Part shown: piece by piece, positions 16,263 through 22,631 of the stretch | Position numbering within the stretch: the stretch's first letter is position 1 | Layout of the letters: each line of letters opens with the position of its first letter | DNA from: Bordetella parapertussis | GTDB taxonomy: Bacteria; Pseudomonadota; Gammaproteobacteria; Burkholderiales; Burkholderiaceae_C | Direction of reading: 5' to 3' | NCBI GenBank assembly: GCA_945878065.1 | Contig: CAMDXA010000030.1 | Coordinates: 1-22,631, forward strand | Length of the DNA stretch: 22,631 nucleotides | Made by a program: the position numbers and the translations under genes | The notes under the pieces: model-generated | Databases searched by the model: none | What the model saw: the letters and a program-made list of their open reading frames with translations, nothing else | What the model was told of the DNA's origin: nothing

Positions 16263-17648
16263 ATGGCCCTTCGAATTTTCAACACGCTCGCGCGTGAGTT
16301 GCAGGTTTTCGAACCACTCACGCCTGGCCATGTGCGCATGTATGTGTGCGGCATGACGGTGTATGACTTCTGCCATATGGGTCATGCACGTTCGATGGTG
16401 GCGTTCGATGTGGTGCAACGCTGGCTCAAGCAATCGGGCTTGCAAGTCACCTATGTACGCAACATCACCGACATCGACGACAAAATCATCAGACGCGCCA
16501 CAGAAAATGGCGAATCCATTCGCGCATTGACAGACCGGATGGTCGACGCATTGCACCAAGACGCTGATGCCTTGGGCATTGAGCGGCCGCAGGCTGAACC
16601 CCGGGCCACCGACCATGTCAGCGGTATGTTGGGCTTGATCGCCACACTCGAACACAAAGGCTTGGCCTACCGCAGTCCCAATGGTGATGTCAATTTCGCG
16701 GTGCGCAAGTTTCCCGGCTATGGCAAGTTGTCCGGCAAATCGCTGGACGAATTGCATGCCGGTGAGCGCGTCGCCGTGCTCGATGGCAAAGAAGATCCAT
16801 TGGACTTCGTGCTGTGGAAATCTGCCAAGCCCGATGAACCCCCGGAAGTGAAATGGGACAGCCAGTTTGGCAGTGGTCGCCCCGGTTGGCATATTGAGTG
16901 TTCGGCCATGTCGTGCAGTTTATTGGGTGAATCATTTGATATCCACGGTGGCGGCGCAGATTTGCAGTTTCCTCACCATGAAAACGAAATTGCACAAAGC
17001 GAAGGTGCCCACGGCGTGACCATGGCGCGTTTTTGGATGCACAACGGCTTCATCAACGTGGACAACGTCAAGATGTCCAAAAGTTTGGGCAATTTTTTCA
17101 CCATACGCGATGTGTTTCAACGCTATCGCCCTGAAGAAGTGCGGTTTTTTGTGGTGCGCAGCCACTATCGCAGTCCGCTCAATTTCAGTGATCAGCATTT
17201 GGACGATGCCAAAGCTTCCCTCAAGCGTTTGTATACCGCCTTGCAAGCAGTACCGCCGAAACCCTTGGCCATCGATTGGCAGCAAGCGCAAGCCGCGCGT
17301 TTCAAAGCGGCCATGGATGAAGATTTCGGCACGCCCGAAGCCGTGGCGGTGTTGTTTGACCTGGCCGCAGAAGTCAACCGTTCTCAATCGGTGCAAGCCA
17401 GCAGTTTGCTCAAGGCCCTGGGTGGCGTGTTGGGTTTGTTGCAAGCCGAGCCCTTGGCCTTTTTGCAAACTGTCCATGCCGACTCAAACAACGGTGATAT
17501 CGCGCAGATTGAAACCCTGATTGCTGATCGTGCCGCTGCCAAAGCTGCACGCGACTTTGCCCGCGCCGATCAAATCCGCCAACAGTTGAGTGACATGGGC
17601 GTGGTGTTGAAAGATTCAGCCCAGGGCACGCAATGGGAGCGCGCCTGA
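16263..17648 (+). CDS. cysS: Cysteinyl-tRNA synthetase
   Basis: CysRS charges tRNA-Cys in the cytoplasm as a class Ia monomer. With the ATG at 16263 the product is 461 residues (E. coli 461) and begins [12 protein letters not shown] as family members do; a GTG at 16215 would add 16 unrelated residues. The HIGH signature reads HMGH (38-41), and KMSKS is at 270-274. The zinc that selects cysteine is bound by C29, C213 (HIEC), H238 and E242 (HHENE), all present. The anticodon-binding helices follow, with [17 protein letters not shown] near the end. Its TGA overlaps the ATG of the next gene (TGATG, 17646-17650). Confidence 0.99.
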   Translation: MALRIFNTLARELQVFEPLTPGHVRMYVCGMTVYDFCHMGHARSMVAFDVVQRWLKQSGLQVTYVRNITDIDDKIIRRATENGESIRALTDRMVDALHQDADALGIERPQAEPRATDHVSGMLGLIATLEHKGLAYRSPNGDVNFAVRKFPGYGKLSGKSLDELHAGERVAVLDGKEDPLDFVLWKSAKPDEPPEVKWDSQFGSGRPGWHIECSAMSCSLLGESFDIHGGGADLQFPHHENEIAQSEGAHGVTMARFWMHNGFINVDNVKMSKSLGNFFTIRDVFQRYRPEEVRFFVVRSHYRSPLNFSDQHLDDAKASLKRLYTALQAVPPKPLAIDWQQAQAARFKAAMDEDFGTPEAVAVLFDLAAEVNRSQSVQASSLLKALGGVLGLLQAEPLAFLQTVHADSNNGDIAQIETLIADRAAAKAARDFARADQIRQQLSDMGVVLKDSAQGTQWERA

Positions 17649-18295
17649 TGGCTGGCCGTCCGCTGCAGATCAAACGCGTCACCCCTGAGTACTGGGAAGA
17701 AGCTTGTCGGCATTTGGCCAAAAAAGACCGGGTCATGCGTCGCTTGATTCCGCAGTTCGGGGACGCCTGCTTAGAGTCGCGCGGAGACGCTTTCGTGACC
17801 TTGGCGCGCAGCATTGTGGGGCAGCAAATTTCTGTCAAAGCCGCTCAATCGGTGTGGGACAAATTTGCCGCGCTGTGTAAAAGTATCACGCCTGCAAACG
17901 TGCTCAAACTCAAAGTCGACGGCATGCGAGCTGCGGGTTTGTCCGCTCGCAAGGTGGAATATCTGGTGGACTTGGCCTTGCATTTTTCCAATGGCGCAGT
18001 GCATACCCGCAAATGGGCTGACATGGACGACGAGTCCATCATCGAAGAATTGGTAGCGATCCGTGGCATCGGCCGATGGACCGCTGAGATGTTTTTGATG
18101 TTTTATTTGCTGCGTCCCAACGTACTGCCCTTGGACGATGTGGGCTTGATCAACGGCATCAGCAAAAATTATTTTTCTGGCGAAGCCGTCAGCCGCAGTG
18201 ATGCCCGCGAAGTCGCTGCCGCGTGGCAACCTTATTGCAGTGTGGCAACTTGGTATATTTGGCGCTCGCTGGACCCTCAGCCTGTGGCTTACTGA
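17648..18295 (+). CDS. alkA: DNA-3-methyladenine glycosylase II-like (HhH-GPD superfamily, AlkA-type)
   Basis: This enzyme removes alkylated bases such as 3-methyladenine from DNA by cutting the N-glycosidic bond, starting base excision repair. The 215-residue protein is the short AlkA form lacking the N-terminal extra domain of E. coli Alk[19 protein letters not shown] marks the start of the helical core; the helix-hairpin-helix reads [16 protein letters not shown], followed by LPLDDVGL, which carries the catalytic Asp. There is no FeS cluster cysteine set, unlike MutY or Nth. The start at 17648 is preferred over the ATG at 17633 because GGGAG sits nine bases ahead and it forms a TGATG with cysS. 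accA begins 35 bases downstream. Confidence 0.92.
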   Translation: MAGRPLQIKRVTPEYWEEACRHLAKKDRVMRRLIPQFGDACLESRGDAFVTLARSIVGQQISVKAAQSVWDKFAALCKSITPANVLKLKVDGMRAAGLSARKVEYLVDLALHFSNGAVHTRKWADMDDESIIEELVAIRGIGRWTAEMFLMFYLLRPNVLPLDDVGLINGISKNYFSGEAVSRSDAREVAAAWQPYCSVATWYIWRSLDPQPVAY

Positions 18296-18318
18296 AACTG
18301 TCGCAGCCCCTGGTCCAC

Positions 18319-18324
18319 AAGGAG
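18319..18324 (+). promoter_or_regulatory. accA: Ribosome binding site fixing the TTG start of accA
   Basis: AAGGAG occupies 18319-18324, six bases before the TTG at 18331-18333. It is the best Shine-Dalgarno on the plus strand between cysS and lysC. Its spacing supports TTG initiation over the distant ATG at 18223 inside alkA. Confidence 0.8.
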
Positions 18325-18330
18325 AAACGA

Positions 18331-19308
18331 TTGGCCAAGAAAACATTTCTCGATTTCGAGCAACCGATTGCAGAGCTTGAATCCAAAATTGAAGAATTGC
18401 GTTATGTGCAAGTCGAGTCAGCTTTAGACATTTCAGAAGAAATTGAGCAACTGTCGAAAAAAAGCCAGCAACTCACCAAAGACATCTACAGTGATTTGTC
18501 GCCTTGGCAAATCACAAAAATAGCTCGACACCCTGAGCGGCCTTACACGCTTGACTACATCAATGAAATCTTCACCGGCTTTGTAGAAATGCATGGTGAC
18601 AGACATTTCTCTGACGACTTGAGCATCGTGGGTGGTTTGGCCCGTTTTAATGGCAATGCATGCATGGTGCTGGGACAGCAAAAAGGGCGCGACACCCGGG
18701 AGCGCACCGCACGTAATTTCGGCATGACCCGTCCTGAAGGTTATCGCAAGGCATTGCGTCTCATGAAGACCGCTGAAAAATTCAAACTGCCCGTCTTTAC
18801 TTTCGTTGACACGCCCGGCGCTTTTCCTGGTATCGATGCCGAAGAGCGCAGCCAAAGCGAAGCCATTGGCCGCAATATTTTTGAAATGGCGCAATTGCAA
18901 GTGCCCATCATCACCACCATCATCGGTGAGGGCGGCTCTGGTGGCGCTCTGGCCATCAGTGTGGCCGATCAATTGTTGATGCTGCAATATTCCATTTACT
19001 CGGTCATCAGCCCTGAAGGTTGCGCTTCCATTTTGTGGAAAACCTCCGACCGTGCTTCCGATGCTGCCGATGCCTTGGGCATCACCGCGCATCGTCTCAA
19101 AGCCTTGGGATTGGTCGACAAAATTGTCAATGAACCCGTGGGTGGCGCCCACCGCGACACCAAACTCATGGCTTCCCATTTAAAGCGTGGCTTGAACGAC
19201 GCTTGGCGTCAATTGAGCGACCTCAAGCCGCAAGAGTTGCTCGACAGACGTTATGAACGTCTGCAAAGCTATGGCCGATTCAACGACACCAAAGCCGACG
19301 CGCGTTGA
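18331..19308 (+). CDS. accA: Acetyl-CoA carboxylase carboxyltransferase, alpha subunit
   Basis: AccA pairs with AccD to move the carboxyl group from biotin to acetyl-CoA, giving malonyl-CoA for fatty acid synthesis. Started at TTG 18331 the protein has 325 residues (E. coli 319) and begins with the family's [15 protein letters not shown]. Core segments include [20 protein letters not shown] (71-90), the crotonase-fold [20 protein letters not shown], and the oxyanion glycine loop [10 protein letters not shown]. An AAGGAG ribosome binding site precedes the TTG, and initiation at the upstream ATG 18223 would add 36 unrelated residues from inside alkA. Its end is overlapped by tilS. Spacing and direction fit cotranscription with cysS and alkA. 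Confidence 0.98.
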   Translation: MAKKTFLDFEQPIAELESKIEELRYVQVESALDISEEIEQLSKKSQQLTKDIYSDLSPWQITKIARHPERPYTLDYINEIFTGFVEMHGDRHFSDDLSIVGGLARFNGNACMVLGQQKGRDTRERTARNFGMTRPEGYRKALRLMKTAEKFKLPVFTFVDTPGAFPGIDAEERSQSEAIGRNIFEMAQLQVPIITTIIGEGGSGGALAISVADQLLMLQYSIYSVISPEGCASILWKTSDRASDAADALGITAHRLKALGLVDKIVNEPVGGAHRDTKLMASHLKRGLNDAWRQLSDLKPQELLDRRYERLQSYGRFNDTKADAR

Positions 19309-20269
19309 TTTGTCTTCGCTAGCCGCTGCTTTGCCAGCGACACTTTCATTGAAGCATTTCAAGCCGGCGTTGCCGTTTGCCGTGGCATTGAGTGGTGGCG
19401 CAGATTCCACTGCGTTGTTATTGGCCTGTGCCGCCCATTGGCCTGCGCAAGTCAAAGCGGTTCACATACACCATGGCCTGCAGTCGGCCGCCGACCTGTT
19501 TGCAAGCCATTGCGAACGGTTGTGCGAACAATTGCAAGTGCCGTTGGCGATTGAACGCATCGACGCTCGTCATGCGCCAGGTGAGAGCCCCGAAGAAGCC
19601 GCGCGGCGAGGGCGCTACCAAGCCATTGCAGATGTTTTGAAAAACCAGTGGGGCGGCAATGTGCGCGAAGTGGCTTTGGCGCAGCATGCAGACGATCAAG
19701 TGGAAACCTTGTTGTTGGCGTTGTCGCGCGGCGCTGGGTTGCCCGGACTGTCTGCCATGCCGGAAAAAACAGAGCGACATGGCTTGGTGTTGCACCGACC
19801 GTGGTTGCAAACCCCTGGCGCGGATATTCGTGCGTGGCTTGAAACCACGGGCGTGGCTTGGGTCGAAGACCCGACCAACCTCGACCAGCAATTCACACGC
19901 AACTTGATTCGCCATCAATTGTTGCCAGTGCTGCAAAAGGCTTTTCCGGCGTTTCGGCAAACCTTTGCCAGAAGCGCCCGGCATTCAGCGCAAGCACAGC
20001 AGTTGCTGGTGACCTTGGCGCAACTCGATTTGGAGTTGGTGGGCGAACCACCCGTCATCACGCGTCTGCAACAACTCAGCGCTGCGCGACAAATCAATGT
20101 GCTGCGTTTGTGGTTGAGCAACCGAGGCGTGCAATCCAACGCCAGACAGCTTGACGCTTTGCTGGCCCAAATTGATGCCTGCCGCACCCGCGGCCATGCG
20201 ATTGATCTCAAGGTGGGCCGGGGTTTTGTCAGGCGTATTGGCGATTTGATCGATTGGTACAATTTCTAG
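19271..20269 (+). CDS. tilS: tRNA(Ile)-lysidine synthase
   Basis: TilS modifies C34 of the CAU-anticodon tRNA-Ile to lysidine so that it reads AUA. The PP-loop SGGADS (41-46) binds ATP; other conserved parts are HIHHGLQ, a [13 protein letters not shown] helix, [20 protein letters not shown], and [19 protein letters not shown]. The protein (332 residues from the ATG at 19271, 338 from the ATG at 19253) is about 100 shorter than E. coli TilS and seems to lack the C-terminal TilS-C domain. Both ATGs lie inside the end of accA (overlap 38 or 56 bases), and a TTG at 19310 just after the accA stop is a third option. Neither ATG has a good ribosome binding site. Confidence 0.95.
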   Translation: MADSTTPKPTRVDLSSLAAALPATLSLKHFKPALPFAVALSGGADSTALLLACAAHWPAQVKAVHIHHGLQSAADLFASHCERLCEQLQVPLAIERIDARHAPGESPEEAARRGRYQAIADVLKNQWGGNVREVALAQHADDQVETLLLALSRGAGLPGLSAMPEKTERHGLVLHRPWLQTPGADIRAWLETTGVAWVEDPTNLDQQFTRNLIRHQLLPVLQKAFPAFRQTFARSARHSAQAQQLLVTLAQLDLELVGEPPVITRLQQLSAARQINVLRLWLSNRGVQSNARQLDALLAQIDACRTRGHAIDLKVGRGFVRRIGDLIDWYNF

Positions 20270-20297
20270 CTTTGACTGCTGATAAACACCTTCTCTG

Positions 20298-21566
20298 ATG
20301 GCTTTAATCGTTCACAAATACGGCGGCACTTCCATGGGGTCGACCGAGCGCATACACAACGTGGCCAAGCGCGTGGCCAAATGGGCCAGGGCAGGACACC
20401 AAATGGTTGTTGTTCCTTCTGCCATGAGTGGCGAAACCAACAGGTTGTTGGGCTTGGCCAAAGAATTGGCTGGCAATGCCCACAGTGATGCCCACTTCAG
20501 GGAACTCGATGCATTGGCAGCCACCGGCGAACAGGCATCCTCCGCATTGCTGGCCATTGCATTGCAAGCCGAAGGCGTCCCTGCTGTCAGCTACAGCGGT
20601 TGGCAAGTACCGATCCGCACCAACAGTGCGTTCACCAAGGCCCGCATCGAATCCATTGACGACGCCCGCGTGCGTCAAGACCTTGACCAAGGCAAAGTCG
20701 TCATCATCACCGGCTTTCAAGGCGTGGACCCGAGCGGCCACGTCACCACCTTGGGCCGAGGCGGTTCTGACACTTCAGCCGTAGCGGTGGCAGCAGCCAT
20801 GAAAGCTGCCGAATGCCTGATTTACACCGATGTCGATGGCGTCTACACCACTGACCCGCGCGTGGTGCCGCAAGCGCGGCGCCTGCACACCGTCAGTTTT
20901 GAAGAGATGCTCGAGATGGCCTCCCTTGGCAGCAAGGTGTTGCAAATCCGGTCGGTGGAATTCGCGGGCAAATACAAAGTGCCACTGCGTGTGTTGTCCA
21001 GCTTTACCCCGTGGGACATCGATATCAATGAAGAGGCCAAATCGGGCACCCTGATTACTTTTGAGGAAGATGAACAAATGGAACAAGCCATCGTATCTGG
21101 CATCGCTTTCACCCGTGACGAAGCCAAAATTTCCATCATTGGTGTACCTGACAAGCCCGGCATTGCCCACAAAATTTTGGGTACCGTGGCCGACGCCAAT
21201 ATTGAAGTGGACATGATCATCCAAAACATCAGCAAGGGCGGCCTTACCGACTTCAGCTTCACCGTCAACCGCAACGACCATGCCCGCGCCCTGACGCTGC
21301 TGAAAGAAAAAGTGCTCTCCGATCTGGGCAACCCCGAAGTGTTGGGTGATAACCAAATTTGCAAAGTCTCTATCGTTGGCATCGGCATGCGCAGCCATGT
21401 GGGCGTGGCCAGCAAAATGTTCGCTTGCCTGAGCGCCGAGGGCATCAATATCCAAATGATTTCGACCAGCGAAATCAAAACTTCGGTGGTTATTGATGAA
21501 AAATACCTCGAATTGGCCGTGCGCTCACTGCATAAAGCGTTTGATCTGGAGCAGAATCAGGCATAA
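20298..21566 (+). CDS. lysC: Aspartate kinase
   Basis: Aspartokinase phosphorylates L-aspartate, opening the lysine, threonine, methionine and diaminopimelate pathway. The 422-residue product begins MALIVHKYGGTSMGS with the catalytic Lys at K7, and the kinase domain (about 1-245) also carries TTLGRGGSDTSAVAVAAAM for nucleotide binding. Two ACT regulatory domains follow (about 265-340 and 345-420), seen as ISIIGVPDKPGIAHKIL and VSIVGIGMRSHVGVASKMF, ending in GINIQMISTSEIKTSVVI. This layout is the single-chain type II enzyme with feedback control by lysine and/or threonine. Unlike ThrA or MetL it carries no homoserine dehydrogenase domain. It starts 28 bases after tilS, with no strong ribosome binding site. 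Confidence 0.98.
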   Translation: MALIVHKYGGTSMGSTERIHNVAKRVAKWARAGHQMVVVPSAMSGETNRLLGLAKELAGNAHSDAHFRELDALAATGEQASSALLAIALQAEGVPAVSYSGWQVPIRTNSAFTKARIESIDDARVRQDLDQGKVVIITGFQGVDPSGHVTTLGRGGSDTSAVAVAAAMKAAECLIYTDVDGVYTTDPRVVPQARRLHTVSFEEMLEMASLGSKVLQIRSVEFAGKYKVPLRVLSSFTPWDIDINEEAKSGTLITFEEDEQMEQAIVSGIAFTRDEAKISIIGVPDKPGIAHKILGTVADANIEVDMIIQNISKGGLTDFSFTVNRNDHARALTLLKEKVLSDLGNPEVLGDNQICKVSIVGIGMRSHVGVASKMFACLSAEGINIQMISTSEIKTSVVIDEKYLELAVRSLHKAFDLEQNQA

Positions 21567-21577
21567 TTTCATTCACT

Positions 21578-21670
21578 GGAAACGTGACCGAGTGGCCGAA
21601 GGTGCTCCCCTGCTAAGGGAGTATGGGGTGGAGAGCCTCATCGAGGGTTCGAATCCCTCCGTTTCCGCCA
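21578..21670 (+). tRNA. tRNA-Ser (anticodon GCU)
   Basis: The 93-base gene folds as a class II tRNA. The acceptor stem pairs GGAAACG (21578-21584) with CGTTTCC (21660-21666), followed by discriminator G and an encoded CCA (21668-21670). The anticodon stem CTCCC/GGGAG (21605-21609 and 21617-21621) encloses a seven-base loop with GCT at 21612-21614, which decodes AGC and AGU. A long variable arm of about 20 bases, typical for serine, precedes the T arm (GAGGGTTCGAATCCCTC). It lies 11 bases after the lysC stop and is followed by a strong terminator. Confidence 0.97.
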
Positions 21671-21684
21671 GCAAACAAGCAAAG

Positions 21685-21706
21685 ACGCCCCTTTCGGGGC
21701 GTTTTT
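21685..21706 (+). terminator. Rho-independent terminator after tRNA-Ser
   Basis: A seven-pair stem ACGCCCC (21685-21691) and GGGGCGT (21696-21702) closes a TTTC tetraloop, followed by TTTTGTTTT. This ends the tRNA transcript and probably also any lysC read-through. It is the clearest intrinsic terminator in the window. Confidence 0.93.
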
Positions 21707-21867
21707 GTTTTCTACCCAACAGACAACATACCATCAAAAATACGCATGTGACCTGCCCCCTTTGACAAAAACCAAGCGGCACTTTCCCTGGGTTAATATG
21801 TCCAGCCCACTGGGCCCTTGGTCGGTCTTCTTGGGCCATCTGCCAGCCTTATCTTCGAAAGTTCGCT

Positions 21868-22353
21868 ATGCGCCCAGTACCGCCAGACATGGAAACCCGG
21901 ATGCTTCAAAAGCTGACCGACCGGGTTTTGCAGCAATCGAATTTGATGGCGCAGCTGGCTGAGATTTTTTATGCAGTGGAGCAAGACCTCGCCAGCCAAT
22001 ACACCGAAGATCAGCTGACAGACAAGGGCAATTTGTATGTGGTTTACCGCGCCATCAACGGCGGGGTGTTGTCGCCCGAGCTGGCGTTGGGGTTAACAGA
22101 CGTGCAACAGGCGTATTGGCTGGGCCTGGCCAAAGCCGGTCACATCGAGGTGAGCATCGTTCGCCGTGATTGCGAGCTCAACGTGGTCAGCATTCCCCTG
22201 GAATTCAAAAGCCCTGTGTCTGGGCACCACGCCAAGTTCACCTTCACCTTGACGATCGAGGCGGACTTGGACGCATCTGTTGTCCACCAGGTCAAAGGCA
22301 GCTACTCCAACATCAGTGCCCACGATTTTTGCAAAGTGGTCGAGGCTATCTGA
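21868..22353 (+). CDS. Hypothetical protein, no recognised family
   Basis: A 161-residue product that I do not recognise. It has no signal peptide, transmembrane segment, metal-binding cluster or nucleotide-binding loop; the N-terminal third is helical (METRMLQKLTDRVLQQSNLM), the middle contains TDKGNLYVVYRAINGGVLS, and the last third looks like beta strands (AKFTFTLTIEADLDASVVHQ). The protein is acidic overall and has two cysteines. Codon usage and GC look like neighbouring genes, so this is probably a real chromosomal gene, not noise. Starts at ATG 21868, 21889 or 21901 are all possible; none has a clear ribosome binding site. It stands alone after the tRNA terminator, so it needs its own promoter. 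Confidence 0.65.
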   Translation: MRPVPPDMETRMLQKLTDRVLQQSNLMAQLAEIFYAVEQDLASQYTEDQLTDKGNLYVVYRAINGGVLSPELALGLTDVQQAYWLGLAKAGHIEVSIVRRDCELNVVSIPLEFKSPVSGHHAKFTFTLTIEADLDASVVHQVKGSYSNISAHDFCKVVEAI

Positions 22354-22401
22354 GCCTTTTCCATCGAAACAGGCGCCTTGCCCTCAGGCCAAGTGTTTCA
22401 A

Positions 22402-22413
22402 AAACAGCTGTTT
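22402..22413. repeat. 12-base perfect palindrome AAACAGCTGTTT
   Basis: This self-complementary sequence lies 49 bases after the hypothetical gene's stop and about 50 bases upstream of the TATAAT box at 22462. It is not followed by a T-run, so it is not an intrinsic terminator. It could be a dimeric regulator site for the gene at 22580, or chance. Confidence 0.45.
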
Positions 22414-22448
22414 GACTTGCTTTGAACCAATTTTGTCTCAGTTAATAA

Positions 22449-22481
22449 GCGAAATACTAGGTATAATCCCTAATTATTCGC
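22449..22481 (+). promoter_or_regulatory. TATAAT -10 box inside a 33-base imperfect dyad
   Basis: A perfect TATAAT (22462-22467) lies at the centre of an imperfect inverted repeat whose outer arms are GCGAA (22449-22453) and TTCGC (22477-22481) and whose inner arms are TAGG and CCTA on either side. Eleven of sixteen half-arm positions match. The -35 region is weak (CAGTTA at 22439-22444, 17-base spacer). A transcript would start near 22474 with a leader of about 105 bases to the ATG at 22580. The arrangement looks like a repressor operator sitting on the promoter. Confidence 0.55.
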
Positions 22482-22579
22482 AACTGACCTATTTTTAATC
22501 TCTGCAAAAGGGGTTCATCCTATACAGTTCACTCATCGGCTTTCAACAAGCCCATCTGTTTAACCACCAAGGAGTTCCC

Positions 22580-22631
22580 ATGATCAAGTACACCGTTTTC
22601 GCCGCAGGTTTGGTTTTTGCGCAATTGGCCT
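22580..22631 (+). CDS. Start of a probable exported protein, cut by window end
   Basis: Only 17 codons are visible: MIKYTVFAAGLVFAQLA. A lysine near the start followed by a hydrophobic stretch reads as the first part of a Sec signal peptide, but could equally be a membrane segment. The start is well supported by AAGGAG at 22569-22574, five bases before the ATG, and by the TATAAT promoter upstream. Family and function cannot be told. Confidence 0.6.
   Translation, partial: MIKYTVFAAGLVFAQLA

Noticed and set aside
20775..21478. Two long minus-strand open frames (226 and 211 residues) opposite lysC
   Set aside because: They mirror the codon periodicity of lysC, which has all aspartate kinase motifs; no family resemblance or ribosome binding site.
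21762..21799. TTGACA and TAATAT as a promoter for the orphan gene
   Set aside because: The two elements are 26 bases apart, too far for a sigma70 promoter, and no better pairing was found.
21573..21839. An 88-residue minus-strand open frame covering the tRNA-Ser gene
   Set aside because: Its C-terminal part, with the EGFEPS and LSRG words, is the usual translation artefact of antisense tRNA-Ser; the tRNA and its terminator explain the sequence.
21578..21867. tRNA-Ser as an integration site for a genomic island
   Set aside because: No integrase, no repeat of the tRNA 3' end, and no shift in composition downstream within the window.
1..22631. CRISPR arrays, transposases, phage genes, toxin-antitoxin pairs
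   Set aside because: Both strands were read; no regularly spaced repeats and no such protein signatures were found.

Overview
The window looks like a chromosomal, largely housekeeping stretch of a betaproteobacterium of the order Burkholderiales, probably Comamonadaceae-like. The evidence is the gene order (glyA-nrdR-minor pilins-ribD-ribE-ribB-ribH-nusB on one strand; cysS-alkA-accA-tilS-lysC-tRNA-Ser on the other) and protein signatures such as a RibB fused to a degenerate RibA-like domain and a very large DUF349 protein. A closer taxonomic placement is not possible by eye. I see no insertion sequence, phage, CRISPR array or toxin-antitoxin pair. Intergenic gaps are very short and no gene-free stretch exceeds about 230 bases.

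Region 1 (1-10703, all minus strand). Read in the direction of transcription: a membrane-anchored lytic transglycosylase, glyA, nrdR, a five-gene type IV minor pilin module (fimT, pilV, pilW, pilX, pilE-like), ribD, ribE, ribBX, ribH, nusB, a class I aminotransferase, and a ybgC-type thioesterase cut by the window edge. Many junctions are 4-base ATGA overlaps, so translational coupling and long cotranscripts are likely. The riboflavin genes supply RibD, RibE, RibB and RibH. The RibA half of the RibB fusion has lost its zinc cysteines, so GTP cyclohydrolase II must be encoded elsewhere.

Region 2 (10779-16102). A 950-residue DUF349 protein on the plus strand converges on, and overlaps by 11 bases, a minus-strand group: a TPR lipoprotein-like or secreted protein, a periplasmic cyclophilin, a cytoplasmic cyclophilin and lpxH (lipid A pathway).

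Region 3 (16263-21702, plus strand). cysS, an AlkA-like 3-methyladenine DNA glycosylase, accA (TTG start with a clear ribosome binding site), tilS overlapping the end of accA, lysC, and tRNA-Ser(GCU) followed by a strong rho-independent terminator.

Region 4 (21703-22631). A 161-residue protein I do not recognise, then a 226-base spacer holding a 12-base palindrome and a perfect TATAAT box centred in an imperfect 33-base dyad, then the first 17 codons of a probable exported protein cut by the window end.

I found no convincing new multi-gene system. The points most worth a second look are the reduced pilin module without pilY1 and with a PilW that lacks the usual Glu+5, the RibBX fusion, the dyad over the promoter at 22449-22481, the orphan 161-residue protein and three tandem heptamers between nrdR and fimT.
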